DNA of 64,000 nt from Phycisphaerales bacterium (GTDB lineage Bacteria > Planctomycetota > Phycisphaerae > Phycisphaerales > UBA5793): positions 186,001 through 250,000 of the forward strand of contig JADZAS010000013.1 of assembly GCA_020852515.1 (NCBI GenBank), written 5' to 3'. The notes beneath the pieces are model-generated. The model saw nothing but the letters and a program-made list of their open reading frames with translations, searched no databases and had not been told where the DNA came from. A program made the translations under genes and the position numbers. This document shows, one piece after another, positions 39,628 through 47,743 of the stretch (its first letter is position 1; each line of letters begins with the position of its first letter).

Positions 39628-41820
39628 CTACTTCACGTAGAGCAGTTCGCGGTACGTCGGCAGCGGCCAGAGGTCATCGGCGACGACCATCTCGAGGCGG
39701 TCGCAGTGCTCGCGCAGCCGGGCCATCATCGGGATGATCTCGTCGCGGATCGCCGCGCCGTGGGCGCCGATGTTGTGGTGCTCCTTTGCGAGCATGGCGT
39801 CGAGTTCGCTGATGCCGCCGCGCAGGTTCGTGACCATCGCGATGATCTCGCTGAGCATCTGCATCTCGTGCTCGCACTGCTGGCCGGCGGCCTCGGTGGC
39901 TGCGATCGCCTCGGCGACCTCGCACTGGTAGCGCAGCGCGGCTGGGAGAATGATCGTGCGCGCCATCGACAGCAGCGTCGCCGCTTCGATTGCCAGCGTC
40001 GTGTTGTAGCGCTCAAGTTTGATGTGGAAGCGCGACTCGTACTCGCGCTTGTTGAGCACGCCGTGGCGGCTGAACAGCGCCGTGTATTCCTTGTTGACCA
40101 TCGAGATGAGCGCATCGACGCTGTTGCGGATGTTCGGCAGGCCGCGCTTCTCGGCCTCGTCCTGCCAGGCCTGCGAATAGTTGTCGCCGTTAAAGATGAT
40201 CCGGCCATGGTCCTTGTAGATCTGCTTGACGACCTTGGTGACCGCGTCGCGCACCTTGACCGGCGTGGGGTCCTTGCCGATCTCCTTGCTCAGCGAGTCG
40301 GCGACTTGCGCGAGCGTGTCGGCCACCACGGTGTTGAGGACCGTGCAAGGCCAGGCGATCGACGCGGATGACCCTACGGCGCGGAACTCGAACTTGTTGC
40401 CGGTGAAGGCGAAGGGGCTCGTGCGGTTGCGGTCGCCGAAGTGGCGCGGCAGATGCGGCAGCGTGGTCACGCCGAGCTTGAGCGTTGCGGCGCGTTTGGA
40501 AGCGCCCTTGCCCGTCACGATCGATTCAAGCGCTTCGCTCAACTGATCGCCGAGGAAAATCGACAGGATGGCCGGCGGCGCCTCGTTGGCCCCGAGCCGG
40601 TGGTCGTTGCCCGGCGAGGCAATCGACGCGCGAATGAGCGGCGCGTACTGATCCACTGCGGCGATCACCGCGCAGAGAAACACGAGGAACACCATGTTGT
40701 CATGCGGCGTGTCGCCGGGCTCGAGCAGATTCACGCCCGTGTTGGTGGACATCGACCAGTTCGTGTGCTTGCCCGAGCCGTTCACACCGGCGAAGGGCTT
40801 CTCGTGCAGCAGGCAGTGCATGCCGTACTTGCGCGCCACGCGATCGAGCGTGGACATGGTCAGCATCTGGTGGTCAGCGGCGATGTTCGACCGCTCGAAG
40901 GTCGGCGCGATTTCGTACTGCCCGGGCGCAACTTCGTTGTGTCGCGTCTTGACCGGCACGCCCAGGCGGTAGAGGTCGCGCTCCACTTCGAGCATGCACG
41001 CGAGCACCCGCTGCGGGATCGCGCCGAAGTAGTGGTCCTCGAGTTGCTGACCCTTGGGCGGCTTGGCGCCGATGAGCGTGCGGCCGCAGGTGACCAGGTC
41101 GGGCCGCGAAAAGAAGTAGTGCGAGTCGATCAGGAAGTACTCCTGCTCGGCGCCGACGGTGGTGTACACGCGGGAGACATTGCTGCCGTCGCCCAGCAGG
41201 TTGAGCACCCGCATCGCCTGCTGGCTCAGTGCATCGTCGGAGCGGAGCAGCGGCGTCTTCTTGTCGAGCGCCTCGCCCGTCCACGATGCGAACGCGGTGG
41301 GAATGCACAGCACCGTGCCGTTGGGGTTCTCGCGAATGAATGCGGGGCTCGTGCAATCCCACGCGGTGTACCCGCGCGCCTCGAAGGTGGCGCGAATGCC
41401 GCCCGAGGGGAAACTCGACGCGTCCGGTTCGCCCTGGATGAGCGCGCTGCCGGAGAATTCCGTAACGGCCTTGCCGTCGGGCGTCGGAGAGAGGAACGAG
41501 TCGTGTTTCTCGGCCGTCAGTCCCGTGAGGGGGTGGAACCAGTGGGTGTAGTGCGTGGCGCCGCGCTCGATCGCCCACTCTTTCATGGCGCTGGCGACGA
41601 CGTCGGCGACGTCAGGCGCCAGCGGCTCGCCGATCTGGATGGTCTGCTGGAGGCGGCGGAACACGTCCTTGGGCAGGCGCTTGCGCATCTGCTCTTCGTT
41701 GAAGACGTTTTCGGCAAAGAGCGCTTCGGCGCTCTTTTCGAGGAAGTTGATCGACGGACTCTCGGACCGCCAGCGAATGACGGAAAGAATGGCGTCGTGC
41801 CTTGCCGCTCCAAGACTCAT
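39628..41820 (-). CDS. glnN: Glutamine synthetase type III
   Basis: About 730 residues from the ATG at 41820, with GGAGCAGGAG just upstream. The frame open to 41925 lacks a site. The length and sequence match GSIII rather than the ~470-residue [82 protein letters not shown], and [19 protein letters not shown] near the active site. It assimilates ammonium into glutamine. No PII-type gene is adjacent. I see no convincing -24/-12 element in the 270 bp upstream. Confidence 0.95.
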   Translation of the reverse strand: MSLGAARHDAILSVIRWRSESPSINFLEKSAEALFAENVFNEEQMRKRLPKDVFRRLQQTIQIGEPLAPDVADVVASAMKEWAIERGATHYTHWFHPLTGLTAEKHDSFLSPTPDGKAVTEFSGSALIQGEPDASSFPSGGIRATFEARGYTAWDCTSPAFIRENPNGTVLCIPTAFASWTGEALDKKTPLLRSDDALSQQAMRVLNLLGDGSNVSRVYTTVGAEQEYFLIDSHYFFSRPDLVTCGRTLIGAKPPKGQQLEDHYFGAIPQRVLACMLEVERDLYRLGVPVKTRHNEVAPGQYEIAPTFERSNIAADHQMLTMSTLDRVARKYGMHCLLHEKPFAGVNGSGKHTNWSMSTNTGVNLLEPGDTPHDNMVFLVFLCAVIAAVDQYAPLIRASIASPGNDHRLGANEAPPAILSIFLGDQLSEALESIVTGKGASKRAATLKLGVTTLPHLPRHFGDRNRTSPFAFTGNKFEFRAVGSSASIAWPCTVLNTVVADTLAQVADSLSKEIGKDPTPVKVRDAVTKVVKQIYKDHGRIIFNGDNYSQAWQDEAEKRGLPNIRNSVDALISMVNKEYTALFSRHGVLNKREYESRFHIKLERYNTTLAIEAATLLSMARTIILPAALRYQCEVAEAIAATEAAGQQCEHEMQMLSEIIAMVTNLRGGISELDAMLAKEHHNIGAHGAAIRDEIIPMMARLREHCDRLEMVVADDLWPLPTYRELLYVK

Positions 41821-42090
41821 CGCGCTCCTGCTCCTTCTGGTGCGAGATTGAGGTGACCCAGTCGCGGCGGCTCCAGCCCGATGCGCACGCCGCGTGAAGC
41901 AGCAAGCATCGCGGCCCGAACGCAAAAGGCAAGAAAAACCCGCGTCCGCGCTGAGACTTTCGCCTGTTGCCTGCCGCTTTGCCCCTGCCCGACGAGGCGG
42001 CTCTGGCCGCCAGCAGAAGCCGAGGGCCCCGTAAGCCGTTGAAACGGGCGGGGATGCGCCTGCCGGCGATCGCCGAGCGCGGCCGCCGGA

Positions 42091-43092
42091 TCAGGGCCCT
42101 TCGTCGAGCAGTCGCCGCAGCGCCTGGCGGTAGTGCTGCATGGCCTTGTCGGCCTGACCGAGTTTCTCGTAGACCATGCCGAGGTAGTAGTGGCTCCGCG
42201 CCGGATCGGTGTTGAGCACGAGCGACTCGGTGAGCATCTTCTCGGCCTCTTCCAACCGGCCTTCGTGGAAGAGCAGAATGCCGCGCAGCAGTTTGCCGCG
42301 CCGGCTGGCGGCGTCGGACTTCATGACTTCATCGACGAGTGCGCCCGCTTCGTCAAAGCGCTGCATGGCGATGCACAGCGATGCGAGATCCAGCCGTGCT
42401 TCCATGTCCGCCGCATCGACTTCGATGGCGGTTCGCAATTCGCGCTCGGCCTGGTCGCGCAGCCCCTTCTCGCGCAGCAGGCTCGCGGCCGCACGGTGGC
42501 GGGCAGCGCGATCCGAGGGGGTGTCGTGGTGAAAGCCCTTGGCCGCGAGGTGCTCTTCGAGCTGCTTGTCATCGAGCAGACCCAGCGCATGGCGCCCGTA
42601 CGCGTCGAGCATGTGCAGGTAGTCGGGCTTGTAGCCGGCGATCACGTGCGACAGGCGGCCTTTGGCATCGACGACGATCGTCGTCGGCAGGACGATGATG
42701 CCGAGTTTGCCATAGAGCACTCGGTCGATATCGAGCCCCATGGGCCCGTGCAGGCCGGCGCCATCGCGAAAGTCCCGGAACCAGTCGGCCTGCACGACGT
42801 CGGCCGTAACATACTGCAATTCGAGGTCATCGCGCTTCAGATCCGCGACCACCTGCTGGGATTCGACCATGACTTTGGTGGAACTGACCTGCTGCGCCGC
42901 GACGTAGACGAGCACCAGTGCGTGGCCCCGCGTCGAAGGATTGTCCAGCGGCGCATCGCCCAGCGATTTGAGTGAGTAGGCCGGAACGGCCTGCCCGACC
43001 TTGACGACGCGCAGTTCATCGCCGAGCGCGGTTGAGGCGACCGCGATCGCGGCGATCGGCGCCCACAGAATGCTCCAGCGTGCAGTGCTCAT
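42091..43092 (-). CDS. Exported thioredoxin-fold/TPR protein (second copy of operon)
   Basis: About 333 residues from the ATG at 43092, with AAGGGG 8 nt upstream. A signal peptide (MSTARWSILWAPIAAIAVASTALG) precedes a TlpA/AhpC-like domain (VKVGQAVPAYSLKSLGD, HALVLVYVAAQQVSSTK, IIVLPTTIVVDAKGRLSHVIAG). The CXXC site is absent: the active-site loop reads AAQQVSS. The C-terminus has about four TPR units (AERELRTAIEVDAADMEARLD and others). It is the last gene of the haem operon and a paralogue of the protein at 52778-53803. A likely role is chaperone or assembly factor for the cytochromes rather than disulfide reductase. Confidence 0.85.
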   Translation of the reverse strand: MSTARWSILWAPIAAIAVASTALGDELRVVKVGQAVPAYSLKSLGDAPLDNPSTRGHALVLVYVAAQQVSSTKVMVESQQVVADLKRDDLELQYVTADVVQADWFRDFRDGAGLHGPMGLDIDRVLYGKLGIIVLPTTIVVDAKGRLSHVIAGYKPDYLHMLDAYGRHALGLLDDKQLEEHLAAKGFHHDTPSDRAARHRAAASLLREKGLRDQAERELRTAIEVDAADMEARLDLASLCIAMQRFDEAGALVDEVMKSDAASRRGKLLRGILLFHEGRLEEAEKMLTESLVLNTDPARSHYYLGMVYEKLGQADKAMQHYRQALRRLLDEGP

Positions 43093-43129
43093 GACTTGCC
43101 CCTTGTCCACGGCGGCCTCAACAGCCGCG

Positions 43130-44593
43130 CTACTTTCCATCCGCGGCCGGCGCGGCCTGGCCGGCATTGCCTTCGCCGGGCCAGACGGCCGGCCTTTCGA
43201 CCGGTTCGTATTCAACGGGATGATCACGGTTGTATTCGTACGGCACGTGGCATCCCGGCGCACACCTGCCGCCCGCGTTGAGCTTCTCGAAGTTGATCGG
43301 CAGCATCCAGCCTCCGGTGCCAAACGGCACGGAGTCGCGGATGTGATTTTCCTTGTTGCTCGCGTGCGTCTCGTGGCAGGCGCGGCAGGTGCGGCCCTTC
43401 GTGTCCTTGTTCACGTGCAGGTAGTGCAGGTTCAGATCGCCGTTGCGGAAATTGGTCAGCGCCGTCGTCCGCTCGTCGTGCACGAGATCCTTGTCGTGGC
43501 ACGAGAAGCACAATGCGTAACTCTCCTCGCGGAACGGAGCGTAGAACTGCGGCGGATACTCCTTGATGAGCAGGCGGAAGTTGCCCCCGCCGTGAATCTC
43601 GTGGCAGGCGGCGCAGTTGCCCTGCGCCACTGGCCCGTGCAGGCTCTTACCCGTGGCGAAGACCGCCTTCATGTTCGTCAGGTCGCGGCCGTCGGGCATC
43701 TTGATCGTGCGGTCGTGGCACTTGAGGCACAGATCCACCATGTCTGTTTTGAGGATCGTCGCGTGATCAGACGCGTGCGGCTCGTGGCAGTTCAGGCACT
43801 CCTGGTCCGTGGTCACGGCCGCGTGCTGCGTCGTCGCCGTGTCCACGATGTGCTTGATCGACTCGTGGCACGAGAGACAGAGTTCCTTCTTGTCGGCGAG
43901 CAGCATCATCGGGTGATCCGACGCGTGCGGGTCGTGGCAGGCGGTGCAGTCGGTGTTCACCGGGCCGTGCACGTAGCGCATCCGCTCGACCTGCTCCTTG
44001 GTTGACGTGTGGCACTGCAGGCACAGGTCCCGCCCCTGCGTGAGCAGGAGGTGGTCGTACTGCGAAGCGTGAGGCGAGTGACACGCCGCGCACGCGCCGG
44101 CGGCCACGGGGCCGTGCACCGTTGATTTGCCGGCAAAGACGTTGTCGTGGCACTGCTTGCACAGCGCCGCCGAACTGTCGGCCTTGAGGATCAGCCGGCT
44201 CGTTCCGCCGTGCGGGTCGTGGCAGGCAAGGCAGTCGCCCGTCTTGAGCGGCTCGTGAACCGTCGTAGCGCCCTGCACGTTCATCTCGTGGCAGAAGAGG
44301 CACAGGTCCTTGGCTTCGCGCACGAGCGAGAAGGTGTGCAGCTGCGTATCCAACGGCGCGTGGCATGCATCGCAGGCGCCCACTGCGGCGGGGCCGTGCA
44401 TGACTTCATGCGCCTTCACGTCGGCGTGGCAGCCCGAAGCCAGGCATGAGCCTGGCGCAATCTCGCCGGATGGCCGTTCGATGGGCGGTTGATTCAGCGC
44501 GGCACCGGCATCTGAAGAACGCTGCATTCCCATCAGCAACGATGCGGCGCCGATCGCTGCTGCAGTGGCGAAGATGGTCCAAGCCGATTTCAT
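43130..44593 (-). CDS. 15-haem c-type cytochrome (doubled-CXXCH family)
   Basis: A 487-residue exported protein (signal peptide MKSAWTIFATAAAIGAASLLMG). I count 13 CXXCH motifs plus an N-terminal CX4CH (CLASGCH, about residue 50) and a C-terminal CX3CH (CAPGCH), giving 15 haem sites. Most motifs sit in the doubled-CXXCH repeat (CLACHDPHG, CAACHSPHAS, CLNCHEPHAS) spaced ~25-45 residues apart. It probably conducts or stores electrons in the periplasm. Its start overlaps the stop of the lipoprotein cytochrome by 4 bp, so they are translationally coupled. Confidence 0.92.
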   Translation of the reverse strand: MKSAWTIFATAAAIGAASLLMGMQRSSDAGAALNQPPIERPSGEIAPGSCLASGCHADVKAHEVMHGPAAVGACDACHAPLDTQLHTFSLVREAKDLCLFCHEMNVQGATTVHEPLKTGDCLACHDPHGGTSRLILKADSSAALCKQCHDNVFAGKSTVHGPVAAGACAACHSPHASQYDHLLLTQGRDLCLQCHTSTKEQVERMRYVHGPVNTDCTACHDPHASDHPMMLLADKKELCLSCHESIKHIVDTATTQHAAVTTDQECLNCHEPHASDHATILKTDMVDLCLKCHDRTIKMPDGRDLTNMKAVFATGKSLHGPVAQGNCAACHEIHGGGNFRLLIKEYPPQFYAPFREESYALCFSCHDKDLVHDERTTALTNFRNGDLNLHYLHVNKDTKGRTCRACHETHASNKENHIRDSVPFGTGGWMLPINFEKLNAGGRCAPGCHVPYEYNRDHPVEYEPVERPAVWPGEGNAGQAAPAADGK

Positions 44594-46149
44594 GGCTGAC
44601 CTCCAGATTCCTTTTCCGGACCGGCGGGAGTGGCACTCTCGCCTGTTGTGGCATCCTCACCCGGCGTGCGGTGATAGGTCATGGCGACATGGCAGCCCGG
44701 GGCGCACTTGCCGCCATCCTCCGTGCGCTCGAATCCGAGGGGCATCATCCAGTTCGAACTCTCAAAGGGCACTTCCGTCGCCAGGTGCTGCTCGAGATCC
44801 GAGCCGTGGATCGCGTGGCAGGTCTTGCAGGAGCGTCCCTTTTCATCCCGATTCACATGGAGGTAGTGCAGGTTGCGATCGCCATCGCGGAAGTCGGTCA
44901 GAGCCGTCGTCTTCTCCGCGAGGACGAGATCTTTCGAGTGGCAACTGAAGCACAGCGCGTAGTTCTGCAGGTCGAAACTCGAGTAAAAGCCCGAGGGGAA
45001 CTCCTGCTTGAGCAGCCGGGTGTGCGTCGAGCCGTGCACGTTGTGGCAGGCAGCGCAGTCGCCCGACTCGACCGGCCCGTGCAGGAAGCGCCGGCCGGTC
45101 ACGCTGGCCGTCATGTTTGGAATGGTGCGCCCGTCCTCCGCCTTGACCGGCCGGTCGTGGCACGCCAGACACAGCGTCGTCTGCCGGTCGCGCAGCAGTT
45201 TGGGCCGGCCCGCGGCGTGCGGATCGTGGCAGTTGGCGCACGAATCCGCCGTGAACACGGCGGCATGCGGCGTGGTGGCGCCGGCGATCGCCTCTTCCAG
45301 GCCAGAGTGGCAGTCGAGGCAGAGCTTCTCGGTCGGCTGCTTGAGGTGGAAATCGAAATCCGACGTGTGCGCCGCGTGGCACGTCGTGCACTCCTGCCGC
45401 GCCGGCTCGTGCACGTAAGGCGCGTTGGAGATCACGTATTTCGTATCGGCGTGGCACGCGAAGCAGTGCTCGGATCCGCTGCCGCCCCGCAGCAGGTGCG
45501 CGTTGTTCGATTCATGCGGCTGGTGACAGGCCGAGCACTCCCCGGCCGCGAATGGCCCATGCGCGTGCTTGCCCTCTTCGAGGACATGGCAGGTCGAGCA
45601 GACCTGATCGATCGTCTCGCGAACGAGCAGAAACTTGCGGCCGGCATGCGGATCGTGACAGCCGGTGCAGCCGGGCGAATCGAGCGCTTCATGCTTGTGC
45701 AACTGCGTGTTGCCGGTCTGGTGGCAGAAGTTGCACGTGTCGTTTCCTGCGCGGACAAGCGGATAGACATGTCCGCCCGTATCCGCGGCGTGGCACGAGA
45801 AGCAGTCGCCGGCGGCGAGCGGACCGTGCAGGCGATCGGCCGCGCCGAAGACGGCGTGGCATTCGGGGGTGATGCAGGTCGCGCCTTCAGGCAGCGCCTC
45901 CGTCGGCCGCGGCGCGGGATGATCGGCTGCAATGAAGTGCGGCGTCGGCGGCGCGGGCTCGGACGGTGCCATGTAGCGCATGGCCGTGTCCGCCGTGCGT
46001 CGCGCCTCGACTGGAGGCTGCTCGCTTTCCTTCTCTTTCTTGCAGCCGCCGACGAGCGCCATCATCGCCGCCAGTGAAATGGCGATCACCCGCGCGCCGA
46101 GAGCCGGCCGCGGCCTGGATCGCATCGCACTGGTGGGCGGCCCTTTCAT
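44590..46149 (-). CDS. 15-haem c-type cytochrome, predicted lipoprotein
   Basis: A 519-residue protein. The N-terminus ends in a lipobox-like ALVGGC at about residue 36, so it is probably lipid-anchored. It has 13 CXXCH motifs, an initial CX4CH (CITPECH) and a final CX3CH (CAPGCH), the same order as its neighbour at 43130 and the first gene at 53800. Shared C-terminal blocks (NYALCFSCHSKD, FRDGDRNLHYLHVN, GRSCKTCHAIHG, VPFESSNWM) mark the three as paralogues. The start overlaps the upstream stop by one base (TAATG). Confidence 0.92.
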   Translation of the reverse strand: MKGPPTSAMRSRPRPALGARVIAISLAAMMALVGGCKKEKESEQPPVEARRTADTAMRYMAPSEPAPPTPHFIAADHPAPRPTEALPEGATCITPECHAVFGAADRLHGPLAAGDCFSCHAADTGGHVYPLVRAGNDTCNFCHQTGNTQLHKHEALDSPGCTGCHDPHAGRKFLLVRETIDQVCSTCHVLEEGKHAHGPFAAGECSACHQPHESNNAHLLRGGSGSEHCFACHADTKYVISNAPYVHEPARQECTTCHAAHTSDFDFHLKQPTEKLCLDCHSGLEEAIAGATTPHAAVFTADSCANCHDPHAAGRPKLLRDRQTTLCLACHDRPVKAEDGRTIPNMTASVTGRRFLHGPVESGDCAACHNVHGSTHTRLLKQEFPSGFYSSFDLQNYALCFSCHSKDLVLAEKTTALTDFRDGDRNLHYLHVNRDEKGRSCKTCHAIHGSDLEQHLATEVPFESSNWMMPLGFERTEDGGKCAPGCHVAMTYHRTPGEDATTGESATPAGPEKESGGQP

Positions 46150-47684
46150 TACGGCTCGTTTTCTGCGGGGCTGGCGCCGAGTCGGCTGCCGATCTCATTG
46201 CAGTTGTCGATCGAGAGATTGAGCAGCGCCGTGGCATAGGTGATGTTGTGCACGCCGTGCGCGGTCCGGACGAACTCCACGTTCTGGCTGGCGTCGTTGA
46301 AGAGCCGCTGCAGCGCCAGCCGCTCGGCGTCGTCGGTGATGCTCGCGCCGTCGAGTGCGACGCGGGCCTCTTCCACCGCCGCCTGCGCCTGGCTGAGCAG
46401 CAGATCGACGGAGTTCTTCCATACGTCCAGCACGCCCGTGTAGCGCGTCCCGTGGCAGGTGTCGCATGCCTTCTGGGCGGCGAGGTAGGTGTAGCCTGAC
46501 ACGCCGTGCGAAGCGCCGCTGGTCTCTTCGAGGTGACAGGCGATGCAGTCCACCTGCGAGGTGAACATGGGGCTGGGCATGTTGGGTACGCCGAAGCCGC
46601 CGACGCCGCTGTACATCTTCGCCGGGCCCGAGTGCGTCGCCGAGTGGCACTGCGCGCAGCCTTCGGAGGACTCGCCGGTCTCGTGAATCATGCCGGCCAG
46701 CGAGAGCGCCCGGTTCGGATTTGCCGTGAGATGATGCTCGATCTGCACGTGGCAGTTTGAGCATTCGAGTTTGTGTTCGCTGACGTGGGCCCGGTGCATG
46801 AGTTGCGTTTCGCCGTACTTGGCCAGTTGCTGGGGCTGATTGTGGCAGGTCCAGCACAACTGGCGCGGCACCTCGCCGTCGCCCTTGATCGCCTCGGAGT
46901 GGCAGTTCTCGCAGGCCACCTTGCGGTCGAGATACTCCTGGTGGTTGAAGAGGCCCGTGGCGAGTCGGATGTCACCCTTGGGTGCACCGTGGCACGAGCC
47001 GCAGCCGCCGAGCACTTCTTCATCGCGCCCGTGCTTGACGCCCTTGAAGTGGCAGGTGAAGCACGTGTCGAGCGTCACCACCAGGTGCTGGCCCTGCACG
47101 ATCTGCGAGTGACATGAGGAGCAGCGCAGTTCCTTGCCGCGGCGCAATTCGCCCAGGTGCGGCGCGTGATTGAAATGGATCTTGATCTTGTCGCCGCGCT
47201 GCGTGGGCACTTCCCACTCCACCAGCCCTTCGAGGAGGCGCTGGTCATGGCAACCCTCGCGCAGGCACGACTCGTCGCGGATCTCCGCGTGCGGCTTGGA
47301 TCCGTAGGTCCGGGTGACGTACTTGGCGACCTGGCTGCTCGCCTGCCACTTGCCCTTGAGCGTGTTCTTGATACCTGGTTCCATGTGACAATCGACGCAC
47401 GGCACGTCCTTGTGCGTCGATTCGTGCCAGGCCTGGTAGTACGGCTCCATGAGATGGCAATTACGGCAGAAGTCCGGCTCCATCGAGTACTCCGCAAACG
47501 CCAGGCTCCCTCCCACCACGATGAGCACCGCGTAACCCATCTTGGCCCACAGCGTCAGGCCGAAGGGGACATAGCGGCGTTTCACCCGCTTGACGCCCAG
47601 GATTCTCCACAAAGTGGGAATCGGCCGACCTGAATCCGGGGCCGTTTTCTCAGTTTCGACAGTGCCAGACATGTCAGACTCCAT
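46149..47684 (-). CDS. NapC-like membrane-anchored 12-haem cytochrome
   Basis: About 511 residues from the ATG at 47684, with GGAAGG 8 nt upstream. An ATG at 47672 is an alternative. After a cytoplasmic N-tail comes one helix (MGYAVLIVVGGSLAFAEYSM) and a NapC/NirT-like start (FCRNCHLMEPYYQAWHEST, then CVDCHMEPG). In total there are 11 CXXCH and one CX4CH (CLREGCH). The C-terminal ~100 residues have no haem motif and are helical. NapC-type heads accept electrons from quinol and pass them to periplasmic partners. A sigma54-type element at 47720-47735 sits just upstream. Confidence 0.9.
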   Translation of the reverse strand: MESDMSGTVETEKTAPDSGRPIPTLWRILGVKRVKRRYVPFGLTLWAKMGYAVLIVVGGSLAFAEYSMEPDFCRNCHLMEPYYQAWHESTHKDVPCVDCHMEPGIKNTLKGKWQASSQVAKYVTRTYGSKPHAEIRDESCLREGCHDQRLLEGLVEWEVPTQRGDKIKIHFNHAPHLGELRRGKELRCSSCHSQIVQGQHLVVTLDTCFTCHFKGVKHGRDEEVLGGCGSCHGAPKGDIRLATGLFNHQEYLDRKVACENCHSEAIKGDGEVPRQLCWTCHNQPQQLAKYGETQLMHRAHVSEHKLECSNCHVQIEHHLTANPNRALSLAGMIHETGESSEGCAQCHSATHSGPAKMYSGVGGFGVPNMPSPMFTSQVDCIACHLEETSGASHGVSGYTYLAAQKACDTCHGTRYTGVLDVWKNSVDLLLSQAQAAVEEARVALDGASITDDAERLALQRLFNDASQNVEFVRTAHGVHNITYATALLNLSIDNCNEIGSRLGASPAENEP

Positions 47685-47719
47685 TCCCGAGACCTTCCGC
47701 AGGACCCCATTGCAACAGT

Positions 47720-47735
47720 TGCAACCCGCATGCCC
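47720..47735 (-). promoter_or_regulatory. Sigma54-type promoter inside the haem operon
   Basis: The minus strand reads GGGCATGCGGGTTGCA, matching the sigma54 consensus TGGCACG-N4-TTGCA at 10 of 12 defined positions, with exact GG-N10-GC spacing and a perfect TTGCA. Predicted start of transcription is about 47709, giving a 25-nt leader to the NapC-like ATG at 47684. It occupies the longest gap between genes of the operon. Confidence 0.6.
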
Positions 47736-47743
47736 CGGAGGCG

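Noticed and set aside
41821-42090. Sigma54 promoter for glutamine synthetase III
   Set aside because: A candidate near 41890-41910 has the -24/-12 spacing off by one base and lacks the GG.
44446-46077. 543-codon frame antisense to a 15-haem cytochrome
   Set aside because: Shadow of the doubled-CXXCH coding repeat; no independent signals.
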